Positions 43,310 to 53,300 of a stretch of 64,000 nt of DNA are shown here, piece by piece. A program made the translations under genes and the position numbers. Below the pieces are notes generated by a model that was given only the letters and a program-made list of their open reading frames with translations, had not been told where the DNA came from and searched no databases. Source of the stretch: Streptomyces mashuensis (GTDB lineage Bacteria; Actinomycetota; Actinomycetes; Streptomycetales; Streptomycetaceae); contig NZ_BNBD01000006.1 of assembly GCF_014654785.1 (NCBI RefSeq), positions 1 to 64,000 on the forward strand. Reading direction: 5' to 3'. The first letter of the stretch is position 1. Every line of letters begins with the position of its first letter.

Positions 43310-43487
43310 CAGGGGCGTACCGGGCGGCGGCGCGGGGCGCTGTGACGTACCCGGGGGCGCGTACGGTGCTGCCGCGCCCGGGGGCGCGGGCCGGGGCGCG
43401 TGGTGGTACGGGCGGATGTGCGGACGGGGGCGCAGGCGCACGCGTACGGCGGAGGCGAGCCGGCGGAGCCCCGGGCCGGGACATGCG

Positions 43488-43526
43488 AAGGGCCCCTTCG
43501 CCGGCCGTAGCGGCGGAGGGGCCCTT
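43488..43526. terminator. Hairpin terminator between PrimPol-like gene and ftsY
   Basis: AAGGGCCCCTTCGCCG (43488-43503) and CGGCGGAGGGGCCCTT (43511-43526), 16-bp arms with a single G-U type change and a seven-base loop. It serves ftsY on the minus strand and could also stop the PrimPol-like transcript. The 178 bp before it show nothing else. Confidence 0.8.
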
Positions 43527-43561
43527 TCCGTGCGCGGGGCGGGTGCCCGGCGGGTGGGAGG

Positions 43562-44800
43562 TCAGCCCAGGAGGGCGTCGACGAACGCCTCGGGCTCGAA
43601 GGGGGCCAGGTCGTCCGGGCCCTCGCCCAGGCCGACGAGCTTGACGGGTACGCCCAGTTCGCGCTGGACCTGGACGATGATGCCGCCCTTGGCGGTGCCG
43701 TCGAGCTTGGTGAGCACGATGCCGGTGATGTTCACGACCTCGGCGAAGACGCGGGCCTGGGTGAGGCCGTTCTGGCCGGTGGTGGCGTCGAGGACGAGCA
43801 GCACCTCGTCGACCGAGCCGTGCTTCTCCACGACGCGCTTGACCTTGCCGAGCTCGTCCATGAGGCCGGTCTTGGTGTGCAGGCGGCCGGCGGTGTCGAC
43901 GAGGACGACGTCGGCGCCCTCGGCGATGCCCTCCTTGACGGCGTCGAAGGCGATGGAGGCGGGGTCGCCGCCCTCGGGGCCGCGCACGGTGCGGGCGCCG
44001 ACGCGCTCGCCCCAGGTCTGGAGCTGGTCGGCGGCGGCGGCGCGGAAGGTGTCGGCAGCGCCGAGGACGACGGACTTGCCGTCGGCGACGAGCACGCGGG
44101 CGAGCTTGCCGGTGGTGGTGGTCTTGCCGGTGCCGTTGACGCCGACGACCATGACGACGCCGGGCTTCTCCTCGCCGTTGACGCCCACGCCCGGCTCGGT
44201 GTGGACGGTGCGGTCGGCGTCGGTGCCGATGAGGGCGACGAGCTCCTCGCGGAGCAGGGCGCGCAGTTCCTCGGGGGTGCGGGTGCCAAGCACCTTCACG
44301 CGCTCGCGCAGGCGCTCCACCAGCTCCTGGGTGGGGGCGACGCCGACGTCGGCGGTGAGGAGGGTGTCCTCGATCTCCTCCCAGGTGTCCTCGTCGAGGT
44401 GCTCGCGGGAGAGCAGGGTGAGCAGGCCCTTGCCCAGGGAGTTCTGGGAGCGCGAGAGCCGGGCGCGGAGCCGGACGAGCCGGCCGGCCGTGGGCTCGGG
44501 CACCTCGAGCCGGGGCTCCTCGGCGGCCGGGGCCTCGGGGGCGGCCGGCTCGACGACGGGCTCGTCGGCGGCGGGGGCCTCGGCCGGCGGGAGCTCGACC
44601 TCCTCGACGGTGCGGCGCGGCTCGGGCCGCGGGGTCTCGGCCTCCTCGCCGACGTGCGGCTCGGCGGGCGGCGCAGTGACGGACGGGCTGCTCGGCGGAG
44701 CAGGGGGCAGCTGCTTCTTCTTGCGGCTGCTCACCACGAGCCCGCTGATCGCGCCGAGCGCGACCACAGCGATGACTACAGCAAGGATGACGATTTCCAT
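43562..44800 (-). CDS. ftsY: Signal recognition particle receptor FtsY
   Basis: A 412-residue SRP receptor GTPase. An N-terminal membrane helix (MEIVILAVVIAVVALGAISG) precedes a Glu/Pro/Ala-rich acidic A domain to about residue 110, then the N and G domains with VVGVNGTGKTTTTGKLA, VDTAGRLHTKTGLMDELGKV and TKLDGTAKGG. The ATG at 44800 puts the helix at the very start. It stands alone, divergent from the permease gene. Confidence 0.96.
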   Translation of the reverse strand: MEIVILAVVIAVVALGAISGLVVSSRKKKQLPPAPPSSPSVTAPPAEPHVGEEAETPRPEPRRTVEEVELPPAEAPAADEPVVEPAAPEAPAAEEPRLEVPEPTAGRLVRLRARLSRSQNSLGKGLLTLLSREHLDEDTWEEIEDTLLTADVGVAPTQELVERLRERVKVLGTRTPEELRALLREELVALIGTDADRTVHTEPGVGVNGEEKPGVVMVVGVNGTGKTTTTGKLARVLVADGKSVVLGAADTFRAAAADQLQTWGERVGARTVRGPEGGDPASIAFDAVKEGIAEGADVVLVDTAGRLHTKTGLMDELGKVKRVVEKHGSVDEVLLVLDATTGQNGLTQARVFAEVVNITGIVLTKLDGTAKGGIIVQVQRELGVPVKLVGLGEGPDDLAPFEPEAFVDALLG

Positions 44801-45052
44801 AACGCCCCCAGTATCGGACACCGTGGGTCCGGGACAGGAGGGCTTGGCCGCTCCTGGCCGGTTTGTGGGTTGCCACAAGGACCAATGGCACTAAACGGCC
44901 AGAGTTAGATCAAAGTACGATGGCGTGGGGCTGTGCGACGCGCGTAGAGTCCCAACGACCGTTTTTGCCCTGGCACGTCCGGCTCCCCACCGGCGCGGGT
45001 CCAGGGCTTCCGCTTGGCTTCCCGCCCTGCACCCCTGCACGGAGCCCCCGAT
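44801..45052 (+). promoter_or_regulatory. Divergent region with structured leader before the NCS1 permease
   Basis: A 252-bp region. In the permease direction a T-run (GTTTTTG, 44961-44967) is followed by GCCCTGG (44967-44973), which pairs with CCAGGGC (45001-45007). An inner CCGG-CTCCCCA-CCGG (44979-44993) would extend the hairpin. This places a stable structure 45 bases before the start codon. I cannot match it to a known riboswitch. Confidence 0.45.
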
Positions 45053-46564
45053 ATGGCCCCCACCATGGACCACGCTGCCGATGGCGCCAACGTGGCCGGC
45101 AGCGCCACCGACGGCGCGATAGAGACCCGCGGCATCGAGCCGGTCCCCGACCACGAGCGGCACGGCCGCGTCCGCGAGCTCTTCCCGACCTGGGTCGCCG
45201 CCAACATCAGCGTGCTGCTGCTCACGATGGGCGCGGCGCTGATCGTCTTCAACAAGCTCAACTTCTGGCAGGTGCTGATCGTCGCGGCGTGCGCCGCGCT
45301 GGTCTCGTTCGGCCTCGTCGGTGTGTTGTCGGTCTCGGGCAAGTGGGGCGGCGCCCCGGGCGCGATGCTCTCGCGCGCCACGTTCGGCGTGCGCGGGAAC
45401 CTCTTCCCGGGCGCGATCCTGTGGGTGGCCCGCTTCGGCTGGGAGACGATCAACGCGGTCACCGGCGCGTACGCCGTGCTGACCGTTCTCGACCTGGTGC
45501 TCGGTGTGAAGAGCAACACGGCGCTGATCGTCGTCACGCTCTTCGCGTTCGTCGCGTGCACGTTCCTGGTCAGCGGCATGGGCCGCAAGGCGCTCAACGT
45601 CTGCAACAAGTGGTCGACGTACCTGTTCGGCGTCTTCAGCGTGCTGGTGCTGGGCTACCTGGTCGCCACCATCGACTGGAGCGAGGTCTTCTCCAAGCCG
45701 GCCGGCACCACGGCCATGATGATCGCCGGCATCGGCACGATCGCGGCGGGCGGCATCAGCTGGGTCCCCACGGGCCCGGACTTCGCCCGCTACCTGCCGC
45801 ACGCGGCCTCCGGCAAGAAGATCGTCGGCGCGACGGTGTCGGGCGCGGGCCTGGTCATGGTGCCGATGGTGCTGATGGGCGGCGTGATGGCGGTGGCCAC
45901 GCCCAAGCTGGCCGAGGCGCCGGACCCGGTGTCGTTCCTCGGTGACATCCTGCCGACGTGGCTGGCGGTGCCGTACCTGGTGACGGCGATCGTGGGCATG
46001 CTGCTGATCAACAGCCTGTCGATGTACTCGGCCGGCTTCACCGCCCAGACGATGGGCGTCAAGCTGCCGCGCGCCATGGCCGTGAGCATCAACGCGATCA
46101 TCTCCCTGGTCGGCGGCCTGCTGCTGATGCTGGTCGCGAAGAGCTTCCTGAGCTCCTTCATCACGTTCCTGATCCTGCTGGCGGTGTCGTTCTCCGCGTG
46201 GATCGGCGTGTACGCGGTGGACATGGCCCGCCGCCGGTCCCGTGCCGTGCGCTACGACGCGGAGGCCCTGATGGACACGGGCCCCACCAGCCGCTACTGG
46301 TACGTGGGCGGCTTCTGCTGGCAGGCCATGACGGCCTGGACGGTGGCGCTGGCGGCGGGCATCTGCTTCACGGAGTGCGCCTGGTTCTCCGGCCCGCTGG
46401 CGTCGACGTTCGTCGGCAAGTACGGCCTGGGCTGGGCGGCGACGATCGTGATCTCGGCGCTGGTGATGGCGGTCCTGCCGACCCCGCGCGAGACGGGCAC
46501 GGCCACGGCGGCGCCGGAGGGCGCCGCGCAGAGCGAGCGCGAGCCGGAGAAGGTCCCGGCGTAA
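45053..46564 (+). CDS. NCS1-family cytosine/purine permease
   Basis: A 503-residue secondary transporter with about 12 membrane helices. The family pattern is visible in WVAANISVLLLTMGAALI, the conserved helix WVARFGWETINAVTGAYAVL and ISWVPTGPDFARYLP. The C-terminal tail is short and charged. The ATG at 45053 has GGAG upstream; a start 13 codons earlier is possible. It probably imports cytosine, a purine or a related compound with a cation. No deaminase gene is adjacent, so the substrate is open. Confidence 0.88.
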   Translation: MAPTMDHAADGANVAGSATDGAIETRGIEPVPDHERHGRVRELFPTWVAANISVLLLTMGAALIVFNKLNFWQVLIVAACAALVSFGLVGVLSVSGKWGGAPGAMLSRATFGVRGNLFPGAILWVARFGWETINAVTGAYAVLTVLDLVLGVKSNTALIVVTLFAFVACTFLVSGMGRKALNVCNKWSTYLFGVFSVLVLGYLVATIDWSEVFSKPAGTTAMMIAGIGTIAAGGISWVPTGPDFARYLPHAASGKKIVGATVSGAGLVMVPMVLMGGVMAVATPKLAEAPDPVSFLGDILPTWLAVPYLVTAIVGMLLINSLSMYSAGFTAQTMGVKLPRAMAVSINAIISLVGGLLLMLVAKSFLSSFITFLILLAVSFSAWIGVYAVDMARRRSRAVRYDAEALMDTGPTSRYWYVGGFCWQAMTAWTVALAAGICFTECAWFSGPLASTFVGKYGLGWAATIVISALVMAVLPTPRETGTATAAPEGAAQSEREPEKVPA

Positions 46565-46586
46565 CGCCGCACCCGGCAGTTGTTTC

Positions 46587-46614
46587 GAGGAGGGCCCCTT
46601 CGGGGGCCCTCCTC
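46587..46614. terminator. Bidirectional UUCG-loop terminator
   Basis: GAGGAGGGCCCC (46587-46598), TTCG tetraloop, GGGGCCCTCCTC (46603-46614), perfect 12-bp arms. It lies between the permease stop (46564) and the convergent flavoprotein stop (46621). Confidence 0.9.
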
Positions 46615-46620
46615 CTTGTG

Positions 46621-47166
46621 TCAGGCGGGCAGGGCATCGAGGGCGGCCTGCCAGGGGTAGGCGTCGGGATCGCCCTGCTGGGGCTTGTGCGGTACGAACC
46701 CGGGTGCGCCGAGGAGCACGGTCACGCCGGCGGCCCGCAGCGTTTCGACGCTGCGGGCGACGGCGGGGTGCCGGTGCTGGGCGTCGTTCCAGTGCGGCAG
46801 CGCGACGATGGGCAGCCCGAGGCCGATGCCCTCGGTGACGAGCCCCAGGGCGAGCGTGTCGCTGATGCCGAGCGCCCACTTGTTCAGCGTGTTGGCCGTG
46901 AGCGGCGCGACCAGCAGGGCGTCCGGGGGCGGCAGGACGTCGGGCTGGGAGGGGAGCTTGTACTGGTGGCGGACGGGGTGGCCGGTGAGCTCGCGCAGCG
47001 CGTCGGTCCCACCGGGGGCGTCCTCGGTGGCCCACCGGTGGGCGGACGGGGTGAGGACGACGCAGACGTCCCAGCCCATGGCCTGCGCGGCACGAATGGG
47101 CACGTGGAGGCGGCGGGCGGGCGGCGCTGCGCACGCGATCAGGTAGAGCGTTCGGTTGGTGGTCAC
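46621..47166 (-). CDS. Flavoprotein (HFCD/Dfp-like)
   Basis: A 181-residue protein of the homo-oligomeric flavin-containing Cys decarboxylase fold: an N-terminal Rossmann strand TLYLIACAAPPARR, a middle DALLVAPLTANTLNKWALG and IVALPHWND. The typical PASANT motif of EpiD/CoaC is replaced by APLTANT. It starts at GTG 47166 and overlaps the upstream regulator stop by four bases (GTGA). This regulator-flavoprotein pairing recurs in streptomycetes; the reaction is unknown. Confidence 0.85.
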   Translation of the reverse strand: MTTNRTLYLIACAAPPARRLHVPIRAAQAMGWDVCVVLTPSAHRWATEDAPGGTDALRELTGHPVRHQYKLPSQPDVLPPPDALLVAPLTANTLNKWALGISDTLALGLVTEGIGLGLPIVALPHWNDAQHRHPAVARSVETLRAAGVTVLLGAPGFVPHKPQQGDPDAYPWQAALDALPA

Positions 47167-48326
47167 CGGGGCAGTCCACAACGCCCCGCCAGCGCCCGCA
47201 ACCGCCCCTCGGCCGGGCCGGCGCCGAGCAGGCACAGGTCCTCGATCAGCTGCCGGGTGCGGGGGCGGCAGCGGACCTCCTCGGGGGCTTCGCGCTCGGC
47301 GTCGAGAAGCGTGTCGACGGCTTCCGTGCGGCGGCCGGCGAGAGTATGGGCGCGAGCCAGGTCCGCCAAGTGGTGGGCACGGCGTTCACGCGGCAGGGCC
47401 GCCAGAGCCGGTGCCGGAATGCCCCGCGAGGCGGCCACGGCGTCGGCGCCCTCGGACAGCTGGACGTGCGCGGCGACGCGATAGAGGGAGACGTTGGTCG
47501 GGCCGAACGCGGTCCAGAGGGCGTTCCCGTCGGCACCGAGCCGGGTGGCCTGTTCACCGGCCCGGCCCAGAAGGACGGGCACATCAGCCGCAGCCGAGAC
47601 GGCGCGGTGGCCGCCGCCCTCGCCGATGGCGGCGGCAGCCATCGCCGCTTTGAGGTAGAGCATGCCGAGGACGCTCAGACCGTCCGCCCCTCGGGTCAGG
47701 AGCTCCTCTTCGAGGCGGGCGGCCGCAGCGAGAGCGAAGTCGTGGGCGGCCTGGGGCCGGCCGTGGTGGGTCATCGCGTCGGCGAGATGGCGTGCCGCGC
47801 TGCCCATGGTGACGACATCACCGCTTCTTTCGGCAGCGGTCACCGCGCGGTGGGCCGAGAGGAGGGCGAGGTCCGTGGCACCGTACTTGACGGCAGCCCC
47901 CTCGACGAGTTCCAGCACCAAGGCGAGCAGCTGGTGAGCGACCAGCTTGTCGTCACCGGTGTGCCACGCGGCCGCACGCGTCGTGTCGATCAGCAGGTCG
48001 GGCACCAGCCGCCCGAGACTCGCGAAGTGACCGGCTTGGAAGGCGGCCCTGCCGTAGGAGACCTGGCGGCGGAGCTCGCCGAGGGGCACCGGGTCGGCGC
48101 AGCTCTCGTCGCAGGTACCAGTGATGACGTCGTGCCGTTGCAGGGCGGACCGGATCGCCTCGATCTCGTCGGCGTCCACGCAGTCGCCGCCCGTCGTGGA
48201 GTCCGACAGGAGGCGCTCCAGCGGGACGCCCAGCACGCGAGCGGCGTTCTCCAGCACGGAGAGTCGCGGATCGGCCTGGCGCCGGCCGCCTTCCAGGTCC
48301 TGGACCCACCGGCGGGACTTGCCCAT
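47163..48326 (-). CDS. XRE-family regulator, N-terminus possibly starting further upstream
   Basis: A 387-residue protein. The start shown (ATG 48326) lies inside a helix-turn-helix: GKSRRWVQDLEGGRRQADPR is the second half of a Cro/CI-type motif. The frame upstream encodes the missing first half (RLTQQEFGAL) but offers only CTG (48353), with no ATG or GTG before a stop codon. The rest is a helical, TPR-like repeat region ending RALAGRCGLPR. It overlaps the flavoprotein gene and is divergent from a short gene 38 bp away. Confidence 0.8.
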   Translation of the reverse strand: MGKSRRWVQDLEGGRRQADPRLSVLENAARVLGVPLERLLSDSTTGGDCVDADEIEAIRSALQRHDVITGTCDESCADPVPLGELRRQVSYGRAAFQAGHFASLGRLVPDLLIDTTRAAAWHTGDDKLVAHQLLALVLELVEGAAVKYGATDLALLSAHRAVTAAERSGDVVTMGSAARHLADAMTHHGRPQAAHDFALAAAARLEEELLTRGADGLSVLGMLYLKAAMAAAAIGEGGGHRAVSAAADVPVLLGRAGEQATRLGADGNALWTAFGPTNVSLYRVAAHVQLSEGADAVAASRGIPAPALAALPRERRAHHLADLARAHTLAGRRTEAVDTLLDAEREAPEEVRCRPRTRQLIEDLCLLGAGPAEGRLRALAGRCGLPR

Positions 48327-48364
48327 CAGCGCTCCGAACTCCTGCTGCGTCAGGCGACGGCGTT

Positions 48365-48634
48365 GTGGAGCGGCCCGCTCTGCCTCGTAGCGACGAGGTC
48401 CGCGAGCTCACCGCCACGTTGGTCCTGCACCTGGACGGCCTCGTCCGCGATGCCGAGCGCTGTCGTGACCAGCTCCCGAGGCACAGTACCGACTGGTGCG
48501 TCCTGGAGGGCGTGATCGCCCGTTCACGGGACGAGCTCGGGCGGGGTCCGGGTCCCGGCCTGTGCTCGGCGGTCCTGCACATGCGGGAGCTGGGACTGGC
48601 CGCCCGTCGTCTGCTCGAGTGCCTCGGCGCCTGA
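48365..48634 (+). CDS. Short helical protein, resembles DUF6415-type proteins
   Basis: An 89-residue protein: VRELTATLVLHLDGLVRDAE, a DQLPRHSTDWCVLEGVIARS middle part and a Leu/Arg-rich C-terminal helix (MRELGLAARRLLECLG). Size, helical layout and position beside an XRE regulator recall small streptomycete accessory proteins (DUF6415 from memory). The GTG at 48365 is taken as start. Its 5' end faces the XRE gene, so the two share a very short divergent promoter. Function unknown. Confidence 0.6.
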   Translation: MERPALPRSDEVRELTATLVLHLDGLVRDAERCRDQLPRHSTDWCVLEGVIARSRDELGRGPGPGLCSAVLHMRELGLAARRLLECLGA

Positions 48635-48652
48635 CGCCGAGGGAACCAAAAG

Positions 48653-48690
48653 GGCGCTGCCCCGGCTCGTGGTCGAGCCGGGGCAGCGCC
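48653..48690. terminator. 17-bp perfect bidirectional terminator
   Basis: A 17-bp arm at 48653-48669, loop TGGT, and its exact complement at 48674-48690. It sits between convergent stop codons of the short accessory gene (48634) and glcP (48716). Confidence 0.92.
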
Positions 48691-48715
48691 TCTTGAGGAG
48701 TGGGCGGCGGGGGGG

Positions 48716-50137
48716 TTAGCCCATCTCCTCCAACGCCTTGCCCTTCGTCTCCTTCACGAACTTCATCACGAAGGGGATCGAGAGCACGGCGAAGACCGCG
48801 TAGATCACGTACGCGCCGGAGAGGTTCCAGTCCGCGAGGCTGGGGAAGCTGGCCGTGATGGCCCAGTTGGCGATCCACTGGGCGGAGGCGGCCACGCCCA
48901 GGGCGGCGGCGCGGATGCGGTTGGGGAACATCTCGCCGAGGAAGACCCAGACCACGACGCCCCAGGAGAGGGCGAAGAAGAGCACGAAGGCGTGGGCCGC
49001 GACGAGGGCCACGGTGCCCTGGGTGGTGGGCAGGGTGCCGTCACCGGACTTGGAGGCGAAGGCCCAGGCCTCGAGGGCCAGGGAGAGGGCCATGCCGGCG
49101 GAGCCGACGAGGGCGAGCGGCTTGCGGCCGACGCGGTCGACGAGGACCATCGCGATCACCGTGCCGACGATGTTGATGATCGACGTGGTGAAGCTGTAGA
49201 AGAACGAGCTCTCCGGGTTGACGCCGACGGACTGCCACAGCGTCGAGGAGTAGTAGAACGCGACGTTGATGCCGACGAACTGCTGGAAGACCGAGAGGCC
49301 GATGCCGATCCAGACGATCGGGAGGAAGCCGGCCTTGCCGCCGAGGAGGTCCTTGAAGGTGGACTTCTGCTCGCTCGTCATGGCGAGCTCGATCTCCGCG
49401 ACGCGCTTGTCGAGGTCGATGCCGGAGCCCTCGACGTCGGCGAGGACCTTCTTGGCCTTGTCGGTCTTGCCGACCGAGATGAGGAAGCGGGGGGACTCGG
49501 GGATGGCGAAGGAGAGCAGGCCGTAGAGGACGGCGGGGACGACCATGACGCCGAGCATCAGCTGCCAGGCCTCGATGCCGAGGAGCTTGCCGCGCTGCTC
49601 GCCGTGGGCGGCGTTGAGGATGCCCCAGTTGACCAGCTGGGAGACGGCGATGCCGACGACGATCGCGGCCTGCTGGAAGGAGCCGAGACGGCCGCGGTAG
49701 GCCGGCGGGGAGACCTCGGCGATGTAGGCGGGGCCGATGACGGAGGCCATGCCGATGGCGATGCCGCCGAGGACGCGCCACAGGGCCAGGTCCCACAGGG
49801 CGAAGGGCAGGGCGGAGCCGACGGCGCTGATGGTGAACAGCGTGGCCGATATCTGCATGACGCGGATGCGGCCGATGCGGTCGGCCAGGCGGCCGGCGGT
49901 GGCGGCACCGACGGCGCAGCCGATCAGCGCGATGGCGATGACCTGCGCCAGGGCCGCGGACCCGATGTCGTACTTGCCGCGGATGCCCTCCACCGCACCG
50001 TTGATCACGGAGCTGTCGTAGCCGAAGAGGAAGCCACCCATGGCCGCGGCCGCGGTGATGAAGATGACGTGGCCGAGGTGGTCCGGCTGGGCCTTGCGGC
50101 CCTCCGCCACCTGCTGCGCCGTCGCAGAGCTGGTCAA
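48716..50137 (-). CDS. glcP: Glucose permease, major facilitator family
   Basis: A 473-residue sugar:proton symporter with 12 membrane helices. The sugar porter motifs are GGFLFGYDSSVINGA, GRLADRIGRIR, RGRLGSFQQAAIVVGI, IPESPRFL and VFLGEMFPNRIRA. It matches Streptomyces GlcP, the main glucose uptake system that supplies glucose kinase and carbon repression. The TTG at 50137 is chosen, with AGGAG upstream and MTSSATAQ resembling the known N-terminus. A good -35/-10 pair lies about 110 bp upstream. Confidence 0.94.
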   Translation of the reverse strand: MTSSATAQQVAEGRKAQPDHLGHVIFITAAAAMGGFLFGYDSSVINGAVEGIRGKYDIGSAALAQVIAIALIGCAVGAATAGRLADRIGRIRVMQISATLFTISAVGSALPFALWDLALWRVLGGIAIGMASVIGPAYIAEVSPPAYRGRLGSFQQAAIVVGIAVSQLVNWGILNAAHGEQRGKLLGIEAWQLMLGVMVVPAVLYGLLSFAIPESPRFLISVGKTDKAKKVLADVEGSGIDLDKRVAEIELAMTSEQKSTFKDLLGGKAGFLPIVWIGIGLSVFQQFVGINVAFYYSSTLWQSVGVNPESSFFYSFTTSIINIVGTVIAMVLVDRVGRKPLALVGSAGMALSLALEAWAFASKSGDGTLPTTQGTVALVAAHAFVLFFALSWGVVVWVFLGEMFPNRIRAAALGVAASAQWIANWAITASFPSLADWNLSGAYVIYAVFAVLSIPFVMKFVKETKGKALEEMG

Positions 50138-50244
50138 GGTTTTCTCCTGGGACCCGGCATCGTCGCCGGGGGTGGGGGGAGGACGCTTTCCGCGGGCCAC
50201 AAGATCAATTGAGCCACCACGTGAAGGCGTCAGCAACGTGGGGA

Positions 50245-50272
50245 ACCCTATGTCTTCATTTTTCTAAGTCAA
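50245..50272 (-). promoter_or_regulatory. Vegetative-type promoter of glcP
   Basis: On the minus strand, -35 TTGACT (50272-50267), 16-bp spacer, -10 TAGGGT (50250-50245). The surrounding 50230-50342 is AT-rich for this genome and contains a small TTCAA-TAC-TTGAA repeat next to the smc stop. The leader would be about 100 nt. Confidence 0.7.
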
Positions 50273-50342
50273 TAGGTTGTGACCAAGAAGTATCCGGCAG
50301 CTTTCCGGCCTGTTCGGTTCGCATTGAGTTCAATACTTGAAG

Positions 50343-53300
50343 TTATGGCCGGGGGCCCAGGCGCTGGCTGATCACCTTCGACACTCCGTCGCCCTGCATC
50401 GACACTCCGTAGAGCGCGTCGGCGACCTCCATCGTGCGTTTCTGGTGCGTGATCACGATCAGCTGCGAGCTCTCCTGGAGCTCCCTCATGATCCCGATCA
50501 GCCGCTGCAGATTCGTGTCGTCCAGCGCCGCCTCGACCTCGTCCATCACGTAGAACGGGCTCGGCCGCGCCTTGAAGATCGCCACCAGCAGGGCGACCGC
50601 CGTCAGCGAGCGCTCGCCGCCGGAGAGCAGCGACAGCCGCTTGACCTTCTTGCCCGGCGGCCGGGCCTCCACGTCCACGCCCGTGGCCAGCATGTCGTCC
50701 GGGTCGGTGAGCACCAGACGGCCCTCGCCGCCGGGGAACAGCCGCGAGAAGACGCCCTCGAACTCGCGCGCCGTGTCGTGGTACGCCGCCGTGAACACCT
50801 CCTCGACCTTGCGGTCGACGTCCTTCACGACCTGAAGGAGGTCCGCGCGCGTCTTCTTCAGGTCCTCCAGCTGCTCGGACAGGAACCGGTGCCGCTCCTC
50901 CAGCGCCGCGAACTCCTCCAGCGCGAGCGGGTTGACCTTGCCCAGCTGCTGGTACGCGCGCTCCGCGGCCCGCAGCCGCTTCTCCTGCGCGGCCCGGTCG
51001 TAGGGCACGGGCCGGTTGCGCGGGTGGTCCGGGTCGTCGGGCAGCTCCTCGCCCTCCGCGGGCGGCGACGGCGGTACGGGCTGGTCGGGGCCGTACTCCG
51101 CGACCAGCGCGGCCGGCTCGACGCCCAGCTCCTCCAGCGCCCGCGCCTCCAGCTGCTCGATGCGCAGCCGCTTCTCCGCGCCCAGCACCTCGCCGCGGTG
51201 CACCGAGTCGGTGAGCTTGTCCAGCTCCGTCTTGAGCCGGCGGGCCTCCTCCCGGCCCTCCGCGAGCTCGCGCTCGCGCCCGGCCCGCGCCTCCTCGGCA
51301 GCCCGCCGCTCCTCGTCGGCGCGGGCCAGCGAGACCTCGACGTGGGCCAGCAGCTGCCGGGCGCCGGCCGCCACCGCCGAGGCGACCTCCGCCTCGTGCC
51401 GCAGCCGGGCACGGCGCCGCTCGGCGCGCTCCCGCGCCTCGCGCTCCGCGCGCGCCGCCCGCTCCAGCCCGTCGGCCCGCCCGGCCAGCGCCTTCATGCG
51501 CTCCTCGTGCGTACGGACCTGGAGCCGGGCCTCCATCTCGGTCTGCCGGGCGTTGGAGGCGTCGGCGGACAGCCGGTCGCGGACGGACGCGTCGGGCTCG
51601 CCGTCGTCCTCTTCCTCGCCCATCTCCTGGGCGGCGGCCAGCCGTGCGGCCAGCTCCTCGGCCTCCCGTCCGGCCTGCTCCGCCGCCTCCTTCGCCCGGG
51701 CCGCGGCGGCCCCGGCCCGCTCCGCCTCCCCCACCGCGGCGCGGGCCTGGCCGGCGAGGCGGCCCAGCGCCCCGGCGGCCTGCGACTTCTCCCGGTCGGC
51801 GGCGCTGCGCAGGGCCTCCAGCTCCTCGGCCAGCGCGGCCGCGGCCCGCCGCTCCTCCGCCGCGCCGGCCAGCGCGGCGGCCAGCTCCGTGCACCGCGCG
51901 TCCAGGGCGCGGCGTTCCGCGGCCGCCTCGTCGACCGCGGCCTGCACCTCCAGCAGGCTGGGCGCTCCGCCCGAACCGCCCTGGGCGAGGTGGGCGGCGA
52001 GCAGGTCGCCCTCGGCGGTGACGGCCGTGAGCCGCGGGTCGGCGGCGACGGCCTGCTCGGCGTCCTCCAGGGTGTCCACGACGACCACGTCGCGCAGCAG
52101 GCGGCGGACCGCCGGCATGAGCTCGTCCGGGCCGCGGACCAGCGAGGCCGCGGGCCGGTACCGGCCGCCGGGTACGGGCCGGGGCGTGTCGTCGGGCGCG
52201 GACGCCAGCAGGAGCACCGCGCGGCCGGCGTCCTCCTTCTTCAGCAGCCGCAGGGCCTCGGCGGCCGCGGCGGGGCCGGTCACGGCGAGGGCGTCGGCCG
52301 CCGCGCCGAGGGCGGTGGCGACGGGCAGTTCGTGGCCGGGGGCGACGGTGAGCAGCGCGGCGGCCGGGCCGAGCAGGCCGCCCAATCGTTCCTTCGCCGA
52401 GAGCAGCGCGCCGGTGCCGTCCTTGCGGCGCAGGCCGAGGGCGAGGGCGTCGTGCCGGGCGGTGACGGCGGCGCGGCGGCGTTCGGCCTCGGTGGCGGCC
52501 TCGCGGGCCGCGGTCAGGGCGGCGTCGGCGGCGGCCAGGGCGGCCTTGGCCGCCTCGTGCCGGGCGGCCAGCTCAGCGTCGCCGGCCGCCGCGCCGTCGG
52601 CTTCGGCCGCGTGACGCTCGTACTCCTCCTGGGCGGTCGCGGCGCGTTCCCGGGCCTCGTCGCGGGCCGCGGCCAGCCGGACGGCCTCGGCCTCCGCGGC
52701 GGCGGCCCGGCCGGTGGCGGCGGTGACGCGGCCCTGGAGGCGGGCCAGCTGTTCGCGGCGGTCGGCCAGGGCCCGGGCGGCGTCGCGCAGCCGCCGCTCC
52801 TCCTCGGCCAGCCGGCGCTCCAGGTCGGCGCGGTGCTGCGCGGTGTCCTCCAGGGCGCGGGACGCGGCCTCCAGGGCGGCCTCCAGCTCGGCCTCCTGCT
52901 CGCGGACGCGGGCGGCCTCCCGTTCCAGGTCCTCGGGGTCGCGGCCGCGGCGCTCGTCGGCGGGGGCGCTGGTCGCGCTGGTCACCCGGGCGTCGGCGAG
53001 GCCGATGGTGCCGCGGACGCGTTCGGCCAGGCGGGACAGCTCGTACCAGGTCTCCTGGGCGCGGGCCAGGCGCGGGGTGAGCCGCCGCACCTCCTCCTCC
53101 AGCGCCGCCTCGCGCCGGGCGGCGGCGCGCAGCTCGGCCTCGGCGGCCTCCTTGCGGGCCTTGAGGGCGGCCTCGTCGGCGATCTCGGCGCGCAGGGCCT
53201 CGCGGAGGCCGACCAGGTCGTCGGCGAGCAGACGCAGCCGGGCGTCGCGCAGGTCGGCCTGGATGACGGCGGCGCGGCGGGCGACGGCGGCCTGCCGGCC

